NCBI GenBank assembly: GCA_049303905.1
Contig: JBAQNP010000032.1
Span: forward strand, 1 to 19,764
Source of the DNA: UBA2206 sp049303905
GTDB taxonomy: Bacteria; Patescibacteriota; Minisyncoccia; Moranbacterales; UBA2206
DNA: 19,764 nucleotides
Direction of reading: 5' to 3'
Made by a program: the position numbers and the translations under genes. The notes under the pieces are model-generated. The model saw nothing but the letters and a program-made list of their open reading frames with translations. It was not told the DNA's origin and ran no database searches. Shown piece by piece: positions 1 through 5,579 of this stretch. Each line of letters starts with the position of its first letter. The first letter of the stretch is position 1.

Positions 1-50
1 ATGGAATGCATTGGTTATTGTCCGACGGTCGACTCCGATTTATCGGGGAA
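1..50. repeat. Terminal direct repeat, left copy
   Basis: These 50 bases are identical to 19715-19764. Either the contig is circular and these are assembly overlap, or they are the two attachment-site copies of an integrated element. The repeat lies about 130 bp upstream of a tyrosine recombinase, as an integrase-proximal att site would. It contains the palindrome AATGCATT and a CTCCGA/TCGGGG hairpin with a TTTA loop. Confidence 0.9.
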
Positions 51-145
51 CGTCAATGCCCATGGGAGCTATATGAATCCCAAGTGTATTTTAGTACAGT
101 GCACGTTTAGACTTTGGACTAATCGCAATAGATTGTGAACATAAG

Positions 146-173
146 AAAACCTGCTCGTTTGTGGCGGGTTTTT
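146..173 (+). terminator. Rho-independent terminator ahead of the integrase
   Basis: AAAACCTGC (146-154) pairs with GCGGGTTTT (164-172), nine pairs with one G-U, around a 9-nt loop and followed by T residues. The flanking A and T runs make it usable in either direction. It ends only about 8 bases before the likely integrase start at 181, leaving no room for a separate integrase promoter between them. Confidence 0.75.
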
Positions 174-180
174 GTGTATT

Positions 181-1119
181 ATGGAGGATAAAAAAAGTGT
201 CGATAGTTCGGTAGTAACTGTCGACAAAAGCAGTGAAAACAGTCAAAAGATGAGTCGACTCATTGGTGATTTTTTAGAGTATGCGGAATATGAACTTAAC
301 TTCTCACCTAAGACCGTTATAAAGTATAAAGAATCTCTGAATTGGTTTATTAAAGATGTCGGAGATAAGAACATTAGTGAAGTTGATGTTCAGGATTTTG
401 TCCGGCTTAAAAAGTCAATGATGAAAAGAGGCGTGGGGCAAGCACGAATTGCCAGTATTGTTTTTGCCACGAGAAGTTTTGTGAATTATTGCCGGAACTT
501 TCTTAAAATAGATACGCTTGACCCAAAACAGATCCGGCCTCCGCGAATGGTAAAGCGCGAAGTTATTTTTCTTAACAAAGAAGAAATCGAAATGTTTATA
601 AGCACGATAGGCGTCAAAAGAATGAACGATTTACGCTTCCGGGCGATTGTAGAGACAATCTTAGGAACTGGAATGCGTATTAGTGAAGTTTTGTCGCTCA
701 ACCGCAAACAGATTAACTGGGAAACAAAGGAGGCAAACATAATAGGCAAAGGCAATAAAGAGAGACGAGTATTTTTTACTGATAGAGCCTTGGATTGGAT
801 AAGGAAATATCTTGAGAAGCGTTGCGATACTTATGAAGCTATTTTCATAACTTCTGGCGATCCGAGGAGGCTTACGCCGGGGGATATTTGGCGTTTTTTC
901 AAAAGACACAGGATTAAATCAAAGATAAATAAAAGAATAACGCCTCATATTCTGAGGCATACGGTGGCGACTAATTTAGTTTTCAATGGTTGCCCAATTA
1001 TTCACGTCAAAGAAATTTTAGGACACGAAAAATTGGATACGACTTGCAAATACTATCTTGGAGTGGACAAAGAGCAGGCGAAGAAAGCCCATAATCAGTA
1101 TTTGGATTTTGTCAGGTAG
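181..1119 (+). CDS. Tyrosine recombinase / integrase (XerC/D-like)
   Basis: Site-specific DNA recombinase of the phage integrase/Xer family, expected to act on the element's attachment site. An N-terminal SAM-like core-binding domain (about residues 25-115) precedes the catalytic domain. Catalytic residues are visible: Arg166 in GMRISE, the GKGNKER lysine near 193, His256 and Arg259 in HILRH, His282 in LGH, and nucleophile Tyr291 in TTCKYY. The 312-aa length is normal. I start at ATG 181 because the TTG at 172 lies inside the terminator tail; ATG 250 is a further alternative. It is the first gene inside the terminal repeat and ends overlapping the convergent receiver gene by 8 bp. Lacking its own promoter, it may depend on read-through of the terminator at 146-173. 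Confidence 0.93.
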   Translation: MEDKKSVDSSVVTVDKSSENSQKMSRLIGDFLEYAEYELNFSPKTVIKYKESLNWFIKDVGDKNISEVDVQDFVRLKKSMMKRGVGQARIASIVFATRSFVNYCRNFLKIDTLDPKQIRPPRMVKREVIFLNKEEIEMFISTIGVKRMNDLRFRAIVETILGTGMRISEVLSLNRKQINWETKEANIIGKGNKERRVFFTDRALDWIRKYLEKRCDTYEAIFITSGDPRRLTPGDIWRFFKRHRIKSKINKRITPHILRHTVATNLVFNGCPIIHVKEILGHEKLDTTCKYYLGVDKEQAKKAHNQYLDFVR

Positions 1120-1525
1120 TTTTTAGCATCATTCTTATTTCCTCAACAACTTTGTCAGCGAATTTTTCTATTTGGGAGTGGTCTTTGTAAATTACTTTTT
1201 GGACTCCTCTTTCAATAGCCTCTTTGTTCCATTGGGGGGTGGTGGAAATTGAGATTATTTTGTCTTTTCCGTATTTTTCAAAATCGAGGCAATGAAAAGA
1301 GCCACAAGCCTTGCAATCCCGGTCAAGAAGTATCACATCAAATTTAATATGATCGGTTTTGTTAAGATATTCTTCAACCTGCGTGTATTCTGACAAAATC
1401 GTTATTGCAATATCCCTTGGAGGGTTGTCTTTCAGAAGCTCCTCTTCAAGTAAGTTAATTTTTTGTAATAATGTTGAAAGTGTAAACAGATCATCCTCAA
1501 GGATGAGTATTCGTTTTGTTTCCAT
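1112..1525 (-). CDS. Orphan response-regulator receiver-domain protein
   Basis: A single-domain CheY-like protein of 137 aa. The expected landmarks are present: acidic pair Asp11-Asp12 in ILILEDD, the presumed phospho-acceptor Asp68 in VILLDRD, Ser/Thr near 94-95 at the end of strand 4, and Lys114 in VIYKD. No output domain or histidine kinase is visible in the window, so it would have to be phosphorylated by a host kinase or work unphosphorylated. Two Cys (71, 74) lie just after the phospho-acceptor in a CKAC motif, unusual for the family. It is the last gene of a leftward four-gene operon and its 3' end overlaps that of the convergent integrase. Family assignment is firm; function is unknown. 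Confidence 0.8.
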   Translation of the reverse strand: METKRILILEDDLFTLSTLLQKINLLEEELLKDNPPRDIAITILSEYTQVEEYLNKTDHIKFDVILLDRDCKACGSFHCLDFEKYGKDKIISISTTPQWNKEAIERGVQKVIYKDHSQIEKFADKVVEEIRMMLKTT

Positions 1526-1553
1526 AGCTTGATTATATCAATTCGACAAATAA

Positions 1554-1742
1554 CTAGCTATTATCAGTTTGGAACTCTGTTTCTAGGGTTATCAGTATTG
1601 TTGAAACGCTAGAATTGTCCACTAACTGCATTTTTTTGATAGTATTTTCTAAACCAGCTTTATTTTTTTCTGCCCACCGGTAAAGTGCCGGAAAGTTTTC
1701 CGGATCAATATCTTCGCCAAGTATATTTATTGAATCTTTCAT
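1554..1742 (-). CDS. Small unknown protein in the leftward operon
   Basis: A 62-aa acidic protein with no recognised domain. The middle (ALYRWAEKNKAGLENTIKKM) is likely helical. It sits 4 bp downstream of the 138-aa gene and 28 bp upstream of the receiver gene, on the same strand, so it is probably co-transcribed. Tight spacing and operon position are the main evidence that it is real. Confidence 0.55.
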   Translation of the reverse strand: MKDSINILGEDIDPENFPALYRWAEKNKAGLENTIKKMQLVDNSSVSTILITLETEFQTDNS

Positions 1743-1746
1743 AAAA

Positions 1747-2163
1747 TTAGCTTACCCAAGAGGTAATGCGGAAAAATAGTGTGCCATTGGGCAAATAATA
1801 CTCATATCCGCCTCTTCCTGCTAACTCTCCGGCAGAAAATCCCCATTCCTTCCTCTTTATTTCAGATACAAACTTATTTTCCTCTCTTGATAAAATCATA
1901 ACTTTGCCACTATTGAGAATTTCAGACAAGTAGGTTTCAAACGTATTTGGCAAACATTTGCTGTTTCTAGCTTTCAAATAATTTCTTCTGTGATCCATAT
2001 ACAGGGGCATATCATCTTGACCCGCGTATATTGGCCATTCTTTTCGAGTGTCAGGGAAAATTTCGTCCGGACAAAAAGTCGCGATTATCTTTTCGTTAGT
2101 ATAAAAGGCGTCCGGGGATTTTTCGGGGCGCGTCAGTGCGATTGTTTCAAATATATCCGTCAT
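1747..2163 (-). CDS. Hypothetical protein, 138 aa
   Basis: I recognise no family. The protein is soluble-looking, with several aromatic and charged segments and a C-terminal stretch rich in Gly and Tyr (GRGGYEYYLPNG). There is no signal peptide or membrane segment. It lies 4 bp downstream of the small membrane protein gene and 4 bp upstream of the 62-aa gene, making a compact leftward operon divergent from the XRE regulator. In phage-like modules this position often holds lysogeny, immunity or toxin-antitoxin functions, but nothing in the sequence allows a choice. Confidence 0.65.
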   Translation of the reverse strand: MTDIFETIALTRPEKSPDAFYTNEKIIATFCPDEIFPDTRKEWPIYAGQDDMPLYMDHRRNYLKARNSKCLPNTFETYLSEILNSGKVMILSREENKFVSEIKRKEWGFSAGELAGRGGYEYYLPNGTLFFRITSWVS

Positions 2164-2167
2164 AGTT

Positions 2168-2371
2168 TTAATTGCTATCTTTGTTTATACGTTTGTAAAG
2201 TTTATTTTCGCTATTATATAGGCGTTGCTTCGTTCTTTCCCAGTTGGTGTTTATCCATATGAGTAAGGCAATTACAATAAAAAGTATTCCAAAAAATAAG
2301 GTCATATTATAAGTGCTACCCAAAATTAAAAATCCGATTAAGAATAGCGCTGGAGCAATGTAATTTTTCAT
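2168..2371 (-). CDS. Small membrane protein, two transmembrane helices
   Basis: A 67-aa protein with two predicted membrane helices, about residues 5-19 and 24-41, and a basic, Asn/Lys-rich C-terminal tail (about 42-67) that is likely cytoplasmic. It is the first gene of the leftward operon. The nearest promoter candidate is an extended -10 (TG-A-TACAAT, on the minus strand, 2442-2450). No catalytic motif is seen. It could be a small immunity or toxin-like membrane protein, but that is only a guess from size and place. Confidence 0.65.
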   Translation of the reverse strand: MKNYIAPALFLIGFLILGSTYNMTLFFGILFIVIALLIWINTNWERTKQRLYNSENKLYKRINKDSN

Positions 2372-2416
2372 AGTTGTGCTGTTTTAATAATTAGTTTTTA
2401 GGAAGTATCCTAAACT

Positions 2417-2530
2417 GATGACAATGAGTATCTCTTGCTTTATTGTATCACAGGTATAAAGATACTCATAGTCCGTCGCCTTAATGTCATCATACCTATA
2501 ACATTAAGCTATGAGTAAAAATGATGACAT
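2417..2530. promoter_or_regulatory. Divergent control region with nested inverted repeats (putative operators)
   Basis: This lies between the leftward operon and the XRE regulator. GATGACA (2417-2423) followed by ATGAGTATCT (2424-2433) is mirrored by AGATACTCAT (2460-2469) and TGTCATC (2485-2491). ATGTCATCAT (2484-2493) is also mirrored by ATGATGACAT (2521-2530) inside the regulator's first codons. A minus-strand extended -10 (TACAAT, 2442-2447) falls between the first pair of arms. A plus-strand TATAAC (2497-2502) would put transcription start about at the ATG of 2511, giving a leaderless message. Binding by the XRE protein is inferred; the repeats are seen directly. Confidence 0.6.
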
Positions 2531-2732
2531 CTTAATAAAATTTGGAAGGCGAGTTAGAGAACTAAGGCTTCAGAAAGGCATTACTTCTCAGATAGACTTG
2601 GCAAGTAAGACGCGATTGGATCGCACCTATATTGGGGGTGTGGAGAGAGGAGAAAGAAATGTAGGATTGAAGAATATAGAAAAAATATCAAAAGCCCTGA
2701 ATGTTGATATTGGCGATTTATTCAGATTTTGA
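2511..2732 (+). CDS. XRE/Cro-CI family transcriptional regulator
   Basis: A 73-aa single-domain helix-turn-helix DNA-binding protein. The HTH_3 fold covers nearly the whole chain, with the recognition region around RTYIGGVERGERNVGLKNIEKI (residues 38-59), followed by the typical ALNVDIGDLF end. This form, ending soon after the HTH, is shared by phage repressors and by the controller (C) proteins of restriction-modification systems. It is divergent from a four-gene operon with inverted repeats in between, so it probably represses that operon and itself. Whether it also controls the restriction cluster 3 kb downstream cannot be told. The likely leaderless start agrees with the absence of a Shine-Dalgarno sequence. 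Confidence 0.9.
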   Translation: MSKNDDILIKFGRRVRELRLQKGITSQIDLASKTRLDRTYIGGVERGERNVGLKNIEKISKALNVDIGDLFRF

Positions 2733-2773
2733 AGACTTATTTTTATTGAAAAAACGCTCAGTATGAAATGCGC

Positions 2774-2801
2774 TTGACGACATTTTCATATGTGATAAGA
2801 T
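2774..2801 (+). promoter_or_regulatory. Sigma70-type promoter for the small RNA at 2808
   Basis: TTGACG (2774-2779), a 16-bp spacer, then TAAGAT (2796-2801) preceded by TG and one base, making an extended -10. It is the best-looking promoter in the left module. It points into a gene-free, hairpin-rich stretch that ends in a terminator-like structure. Transcription should start near 2808. Confidence 0.65.
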
Positions 2802-2807
2802 ATAAGT

Positions 2808-2986
2808 AACAATTGAATACATAGTTGGACTGTCTAGCAATCCAACTGCAACTTGGTAAAAAAATAAGCCCAGGAAAGTAAAAAATATAAAATAACATTC
2901 AACCTTAAAAAGTCCGGAGGAAAGCTGTCTTAGCTTACATACTGGCTTGTTGAATGGAAAGTATATTTATTTTCCTGGGTTTTTTT
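2808..2986 (+). ncRNA. Candidate small structured RNA, rod-shaped with a 5' hairpin
   Basis: The sequence between the regulator and the next gene has no credible ORF but a strong predicted fold. A 5' hairpin pairs AGTTGGA (2823-2829) with TCCAACT (2841-2847). A long rod then pairs CCCAGGAAA (2869-2877) with TTTCCTGGG (2971-2979), AAATATA (2883-2889) with TATATTT (2962-2968), CATTCAAC (2896-2903) with GTTGAATG (2949-2956) and AAGTC (2910-2914) with GGCTT (2944-2948). It is capped by AAGCT(GTCTT)AGCTT. The outer helix runs into seven T residues and so doubles as a terminator. The two apical loops share a CTGTCT-AGC motif. A promoter stands just upstream. I do not recognise the family; the layout loosely recalls 6S RNA, but I see no sequence match. 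Confidence 0.6.
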
Positions 2987-2994
2987 GTTTTTTC

Positions 2995-3024
2995 AACAGT
3001 TAGTTTAGGCTAACTGTTTTTTTT
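2995..3024 (+). terminator. Rho-independent terminator
   Basis: A perfect nine-pair stem AACAGTTAG (2995-3003)/CTAACTGTT (3010-3018) with loop TTTAGG runs straight into a T tract. It is the second terminator in a row after the small RNA and insulates the next gene from upstream transcription. Confidence 0.85.
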
Positions 3025-3057
3025 GTAAAAAAAAGCTAATTATTAAAATTTAAAAAT

Positions 3058-3258
3058 ATGCGTTCAATTAGGCGGCGGTATGAGAATATCACAAAGAAAA
3101 ATCCAATACAAAGTTCCTACGTTTCTTTTGTGGAAGCAATCAAGGGACAAGGATTTTGTTATAAACAGATCAAAAAATGGTTTAGTGAACTGGTTGATGA
3201 GGAAGATTATGCGAGGAGAGAAAAAGGGGCTATATTGCGATCCCTAAAAAGTTTATAA
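3058..3258 (+). CDS. Small basic hypothetical protein
   Basis: A 66-aa, strongly basic protein. The segment SYVSFVEAIKGQGFCYKQIKKWFSEL looks like two helices separated by a turn, in the style of a small DNA-binding or transposon-associated regulator, but I recognise no family. It starts at an ATG in A/T-rich sequence about 33 bp after the terminator. No convincing promoter is visible in that gap, so its expression may rely on read-through. It precedes the terminase-like gene by about 110 bp. Confidence 0.6.
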   Translation: MRSIRRRYENITKKNPIQSSYVSFVEAIKGQGFCYKQIKKWFSELVDEEDYARREKGAILRSLKSL

Positions 3259-3345
3259 ATGTGCTGTGGAGGGTATAAAAATGAGTTAAATTTCTAATTT
3301 TAGTCATCTTAAATAGAAAAACATACATGAGGTGGTAAATAAAAA

Positions 3346-3372
3346 ATGACGAAGCGTGTGAGCGAAAAATGA
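3346..3372 (+). CDS. Possible 8-codon leader peptide coupled to the terminase-like gene
   Basis: ATG at 3346 encodes MTKRVSEK and stops at a TGA that overlaps the next start in ATGA (3369-3372). A GAGGTGG sequence about 9 bases upstream is one of the few clear Shine-Dalgarno-like sites in the window. The arrangement suggests ribosomes load on the leader and reinitiate on the downstream gene, which lacks its own site. Too short to be proven by sequence alone. Confidence 0.35.
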   Translation: MTKRVSEK

Positions 3373-3881
3373 GAAAAATTGTCGGCAAATTTTTTATGGG
3401 TAAAAAACCAGTTAAAAGCATAGCTGAAAAAGAGGGTATAGATGTTGAGAATAACGGACTACGTTTATCGTGGGTAAAATTTATTGATGAATATATGGCA
3501 AATGGTGGCAATGCGACGCAGGCCTATCTGAAAGCATATCCGGAAAGTAGCGAAAGAGCAGCGAGATCAAGCGCGCCTGTTCTCCTAGCAAGACCTAGCA
3601 TTCGTGAGGAAATTAATAATAGGCTTGCAACACAAAGAGTTACTGACGATTTCATCATTACTGGACTAGCGGATATTGCAGTTTCATTTCGCAAAGAGAA
3701 AACAATTATGGCAGCAGTGAAAGCGCTTGAAGTACTGGCTAGGATTAAGGGAATGCTGACAGACACTAAAAAATTTGAATTTACAGCAGAAAATCCGTGC
3801 ATATTTCCGTCTTTCGTAAAACCGGAAAATTTCAAAAAGTTTGAGGAAGAAGAGAAATTAGGAATACGAATTACAGAATAA
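3369..3881 (+). CDS. Phage terminase small subunit-like protein (TerS, Terminase_2 type)
   Basis: The 170-aa protein contains the characteristic TerS helix-turn-helix segment at about residues 38-82: FIDEYMANGGNATQAYLKAY, then SSERAARSSAPVLLARPSI. In phages the small subunit recognises the packaging site and hands DNA to the large subunit ATPase. A C-terminal helical stretch follows (about 95-130, oligomerisation in relatives) and a charged tail ending near EEEEKLGIRI. No large subunit, portal or capsid gene is present, so it either redirects a helper phage's packaging, as in phage satellites, or serves only as a DNA-binding protein. The start overlaps the stop of an 8-codon leader; the next gene begins 4 bp later. 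Confidence 0.8.
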   Translation: MRKIVGKFFMGKKPVKSIAEKEGIDVENNGLRLSWVKFIDEYMANGGNATQAYLKAYPESSERAARSSAPVLLARPSIREEINNRLATQRVTDDFIITGLADIAVSFRKEKTIMAAVKALEVLARIKGMLTDTKKFEFTAENPCIFPSFVKPENFKKFEEEEKLGIRITE

Positions 3882-3885
3882 ATTT

Positions 3886-4287
3886 ATGAAATCAAATGCA
3901 AACAGTATTTTAATTAAGCAATTGGCGGCGAAGCCAGTGGCTTTTAATCCGGAATTGGCAAGAATTGCAGGAAGCGCGATAGCGGGGTTGTTTATGTCCC
4001 AATTACTTTACTGGTGGGGTAAGGGAAGAAACAAAGATTGTGTTTATAAAACCATAAAAGAATTTAAATCGGAAACCTGCTTGACCAGATCAGAACAAAA
4101 TCGTGCAATTAAGATTTGGAAAAATTTGGAAGTTTTGGAGGTTAGGAATAAAGGAATACCACAAACAAGACATTTTTATATAGACCAGGATAGGTTAATA
4201 AAATTATTGGGTAAGCGAGCTAAATCTAGAGGTATTGATGGATATTATATTGATCGGGACAAACAGAACGACAAACTAGTTTGCTGA
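3886..4287 (+). CDS. Winged-helix replication-type protein (phage/plasmid), probably C-terminally shortened
   Basis: The first ~110 residues match a winged-helix domain common in phage and plasmid replication modules: FNPELARIAGS, then AGLFMSQLLYWWGKG, YKTIKEFKSETCLTRSEQNRAIKIWKNLEVLE and an RHFYIDQDRL end. Relatives usually continue into a linker with repeated Gln-Thr-Ser-Leu motifs and a second domain. Here the frame stops at residue 133, but another frame (4257-4355) reads RQTSLLKLANLL, like that linker, so a frameshift may have trimmed the gene. Three iteron-like repeats begin in its last codons. It lies 4 bp after the TerS-like gene and ahead of a terminator. Replication initiation is inferred from family and context. 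Confidence 0.65.
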   Translation: MKSNANSILIKQLAAKPVAFNPELARIAGSAIAGLFMSQLLYWWGKGRNKDCVYKTIKEFKSETCLTRSEQNRAIKIWKNLEVLEVRNKGIPQTRHFYIDQDRLIKLLGKRAKSRGIDGYYIDRDKQNDKLVC

Positions 4288-4336
4288 AATTAGCAAACTT
4301 GTTGCTGATTTTAACAAACTATTTTGTTAATTCTGG
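4272..4336. repeat. Three iteron-like tandem repeats, candidate replication origin
   Basis: Three degenerate direct repeats of 21-22 bp start at 4272, 4294 and 4315, each opening with CAAACT(A/T). The first two match at about 18 of 21 positions with one gap (GTTTGCTGAAATTAG against GTTGCTGATTTTAA); the third is more diverged. The first copy contains the perfect palindrome CAAACTAGTTTG. They follow the replication-type gene, where plasmid iterons often lie. Alternatively they are the remains of a repeated coding linker (see the frame at 4257-4355). Confidence 0.45.
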
Positions 4337-4440
4337 AAATTTATTCCAGAGATGAATCTCAAAGATTATAAACAAAGAATATATCAGAAATTCCGTTTTT
4401 TCAAACGGACGGCAATTTTTGCAAAATTGCCTTAATTTTT
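4332..4440 (+). terminator. Hairpin cluster ending in a terminator
   Basis: Three perfect hairpins follow in a row: TCTGGAA/TTCCAGA (4332-4350), CCGTTT/AAACGG (4393-4408) and GGCAATTTT/AAAATTGCC (4411-4431). The last is followed by T-rich sequence and is a standard terminator for the TerS/replication transcript. The whole 4288-4456 gap before the second recombinase is covered by these hairpins and the iteron-like repeats. Confidence 0.7.
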
Positions 4441-4456
4441 TAAATTTTTTTATTAA

Positions 4457-5392
4457 ATGCATAAAGGAATTATACATTTAGCAGAAGACTGTTTCCGCGA
4501 CGCCAGAATTACTGACGAGATTTGTGTTGGCACAGAAAAGAAATATATCAGCTCAATTAGAAAATTTTTGTCGGTTATCAATGTTAAAAAAATGGAAGAA
4601 TTGAGCAATGACGATTTTGATAATTTCATACTCAAAATGAAAGATAATGGTGCAAGTAATTCTCGAATCAGAAATGTAATTTCCGCAATGGTATGGATTG
4701 TGAATAAGTTGCAAAATAAAGGAATAATTTTTAATAATTTTAATATGCTAACTATCAAAAAACCTAAAGTTATAAAAAAGGAGGTTAATTATCTTACTGA
4801 ACAAGAGGTTGCGATATTTTTAAATTGCGTCACTAAGGATATTGAGAAAAAGCCTATGGCTAAAAATATCAGATTTATGGCCTTTGTAATGATTCTATTT
4901 CAAACAGGCGCAAGAATAGGGGAGGTGTTATCGATAGATATTAATGATTTAGACAGGCAAAATAAAGAAGTGAGAATAATTGGCAAAGGAAGCAAGCCTC
5001 GAACATTGTGCCTGAGGGAAGAAGCGTTACATTGGATTGATAAGTATTTAGATATTCGAAAAGACAGTGAGAGAGCGCTTTTCGCCACGCAGGACGGCAC
5101 TTCGCGTTGGAAGCAGACTGATGTTGGAAGAGCATTTAGAAAATACAAGAAGACGTCAGGTATAAAAAAAGATTTTGTTGTCCATACGATTCGCCACACT
5201 TTTGCCACGCAGTATCTTTTGCGAGGCGTAGGATTGCCTGTGGTTCAAGCTGCATTAGGACATTCCGATCCTATGACTACGCTGAAATACTATTCCGGAG
5301 CAGTAGAAAAAGTCAAGGTTAAGGAAATGATTAACGATAAACACTTTGATTTTATACCCAAAGCTATTTTGGAGAGGATAAATAGTTCATAA
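4457..5392 (+). CDS. Second tyrosine recombinase (XerC/D-like)
   Basis: A 311-aa site-specific recombinase with an N-terminal core-binding domain (about 20-100) and a catalytic domain. Visible catalytic residues: Arg153 in GARIGE, Lys180 in GKGSKPR, His243 and Arg246 in HTIRH, His269 in LGHS and Tyr278 in TTLKYY. It has the same architecture as the recombinase at 181-1119 and is likely a distant paralogue, but differs throughout the N-terminal half. Possible roles are dimer resolution of a circular element, a directionality partner of the first integrase, or inversion of a local segment. It is flanked by a terminator upstream and a weak hairpin downstream, so it appears to be transcribed alone. 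No promoter is obvious in the 25 bp before its ATG. Confidence 0.92.
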   Translation: MHKGIIHLAEDCFRDARITDEICVGTEKKYISSIRKFLSVINVKKMEELSNDDFDNFILKMKDNGASNSRIRNVISAMVWIVNKLQNKGIIFNNFNMLTIKKPKVIKKEVNYLTEQEVAIFLNCVTKDIEKKPMAKNIRFMAFVMILFQTGARIGEVLSIDINDLDRQNKEVRIIGKGSKPRTLCLREEALHWIDKYLDIRKDSERALFATQDGTSRWKQTDVGRAFRKYKKTSGIKKDFVVHTIRHTFATQYLLRGVGLPVVQAALGHSDPMTTLKYYSGAVEKVKVKEMINDKHFDFIPKAILERINSS

Positions 5393-5401
5393 AAAGTGTC
5401 G

Positions 5402-5430
5402 TAGAAAGACATTCTTTCTAGGGAGTTTTC
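5402..5430 (+). terminator. Weak terminator-like hairpin after the second recombinase
   Basis: TAGAAAG (5402-5408) pairs with CTTTCTA (5414-5420) around ACATT, followed by GGGAGTTTTC. The T run is short and interrupted, so termination would be inefficient. Confidence 0.35.
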
Positions 5431-5458
5431 AAAAACAGTCGTATTCTGAATGTTTTTC

Positions 5459-5556
5459 TTTACACAAAGACCGTTTGAGAGTATTATAAAATTATGAAAA
5501 TGTCTTTATTATAAGACTTTTTTCCTAATTATCAAATAGGATTATTTTTGTGTAAA
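5459..5556 (+). promoter_or_regulatory. Promoter and inverted-repeat control region of the defence operon
   Basis: TTTACA (5459-5464), a 17-bp spacer and TATTAT (5482-5487) form a plausible promoter, with start near 5494. The 10-bp sequence TTTACACAAA (5459-5468) covers its -35 box and is repeated in inverse orientation at 5547-5556, just before the first gene. Between them GTCTT(TATTAT)AAGAC (5502-5517) is followed by six T's, resembling an attenuator, and TCCTA/TAGGA forms another hairpin. A regulator binding both arms, or conditional termination, would fit a tightly held restriction operon. Confidence 0.5.
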
Positions 5557-5579
5557 AAGGCTTAATTGCTAATAAATTT

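Larger units (their letters stand above)
1..173 (+). ncRNA. Candidate structured RNA, 3' part (continues from 19544 across the circle junction)
   Basis: This stretch is visibly GC-richer than its neighbours and full of short helices. CTCCGA/TCGGGG with loop TTTA is enclosed by GACG (25-28) and CGTC (50-53). TGGGA/TCCCA follows, then TTAG/CTAA, AATC/GATT and a terminator hairpin at 146-172. GGTTATTGTC at 13-22 can pair with GACAATAATCC at 19663-19673 (one bulged T), and the same pairing exists with the right-end copy at 19727-19736. The helices suggest a functional RNA. It lacks the features of tmRNA (no T-arm or CCA end) and of RNase P RNA (no GAGGAAAGTCC core). An open frame of 45 codons from base 1 (four Cys, stop at 136-138) is an alternative reading. 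Confidence 0.45.

Noticed and set aside
172..180. TTG start of the integrase giving MCIMEDKK
   Set aside because: The TTG lies in the terminator's T run; ATG 181 is a better start and three residues later.
2511..4287. Alternative code with UGA as an amino acid (as in Gracilibacteria)
   Set aside because: The regulator and the replication-type gene end at UGA where their domains end, and no gene has in-frame UGA.
5414..5425. CTTTCTAGGGAG shared with 19648-19659
   Set aside because: A 12-base match is expected a few times by chance in AT-rich 20 kb, and flanks differ; not evidence of a recombinase site.
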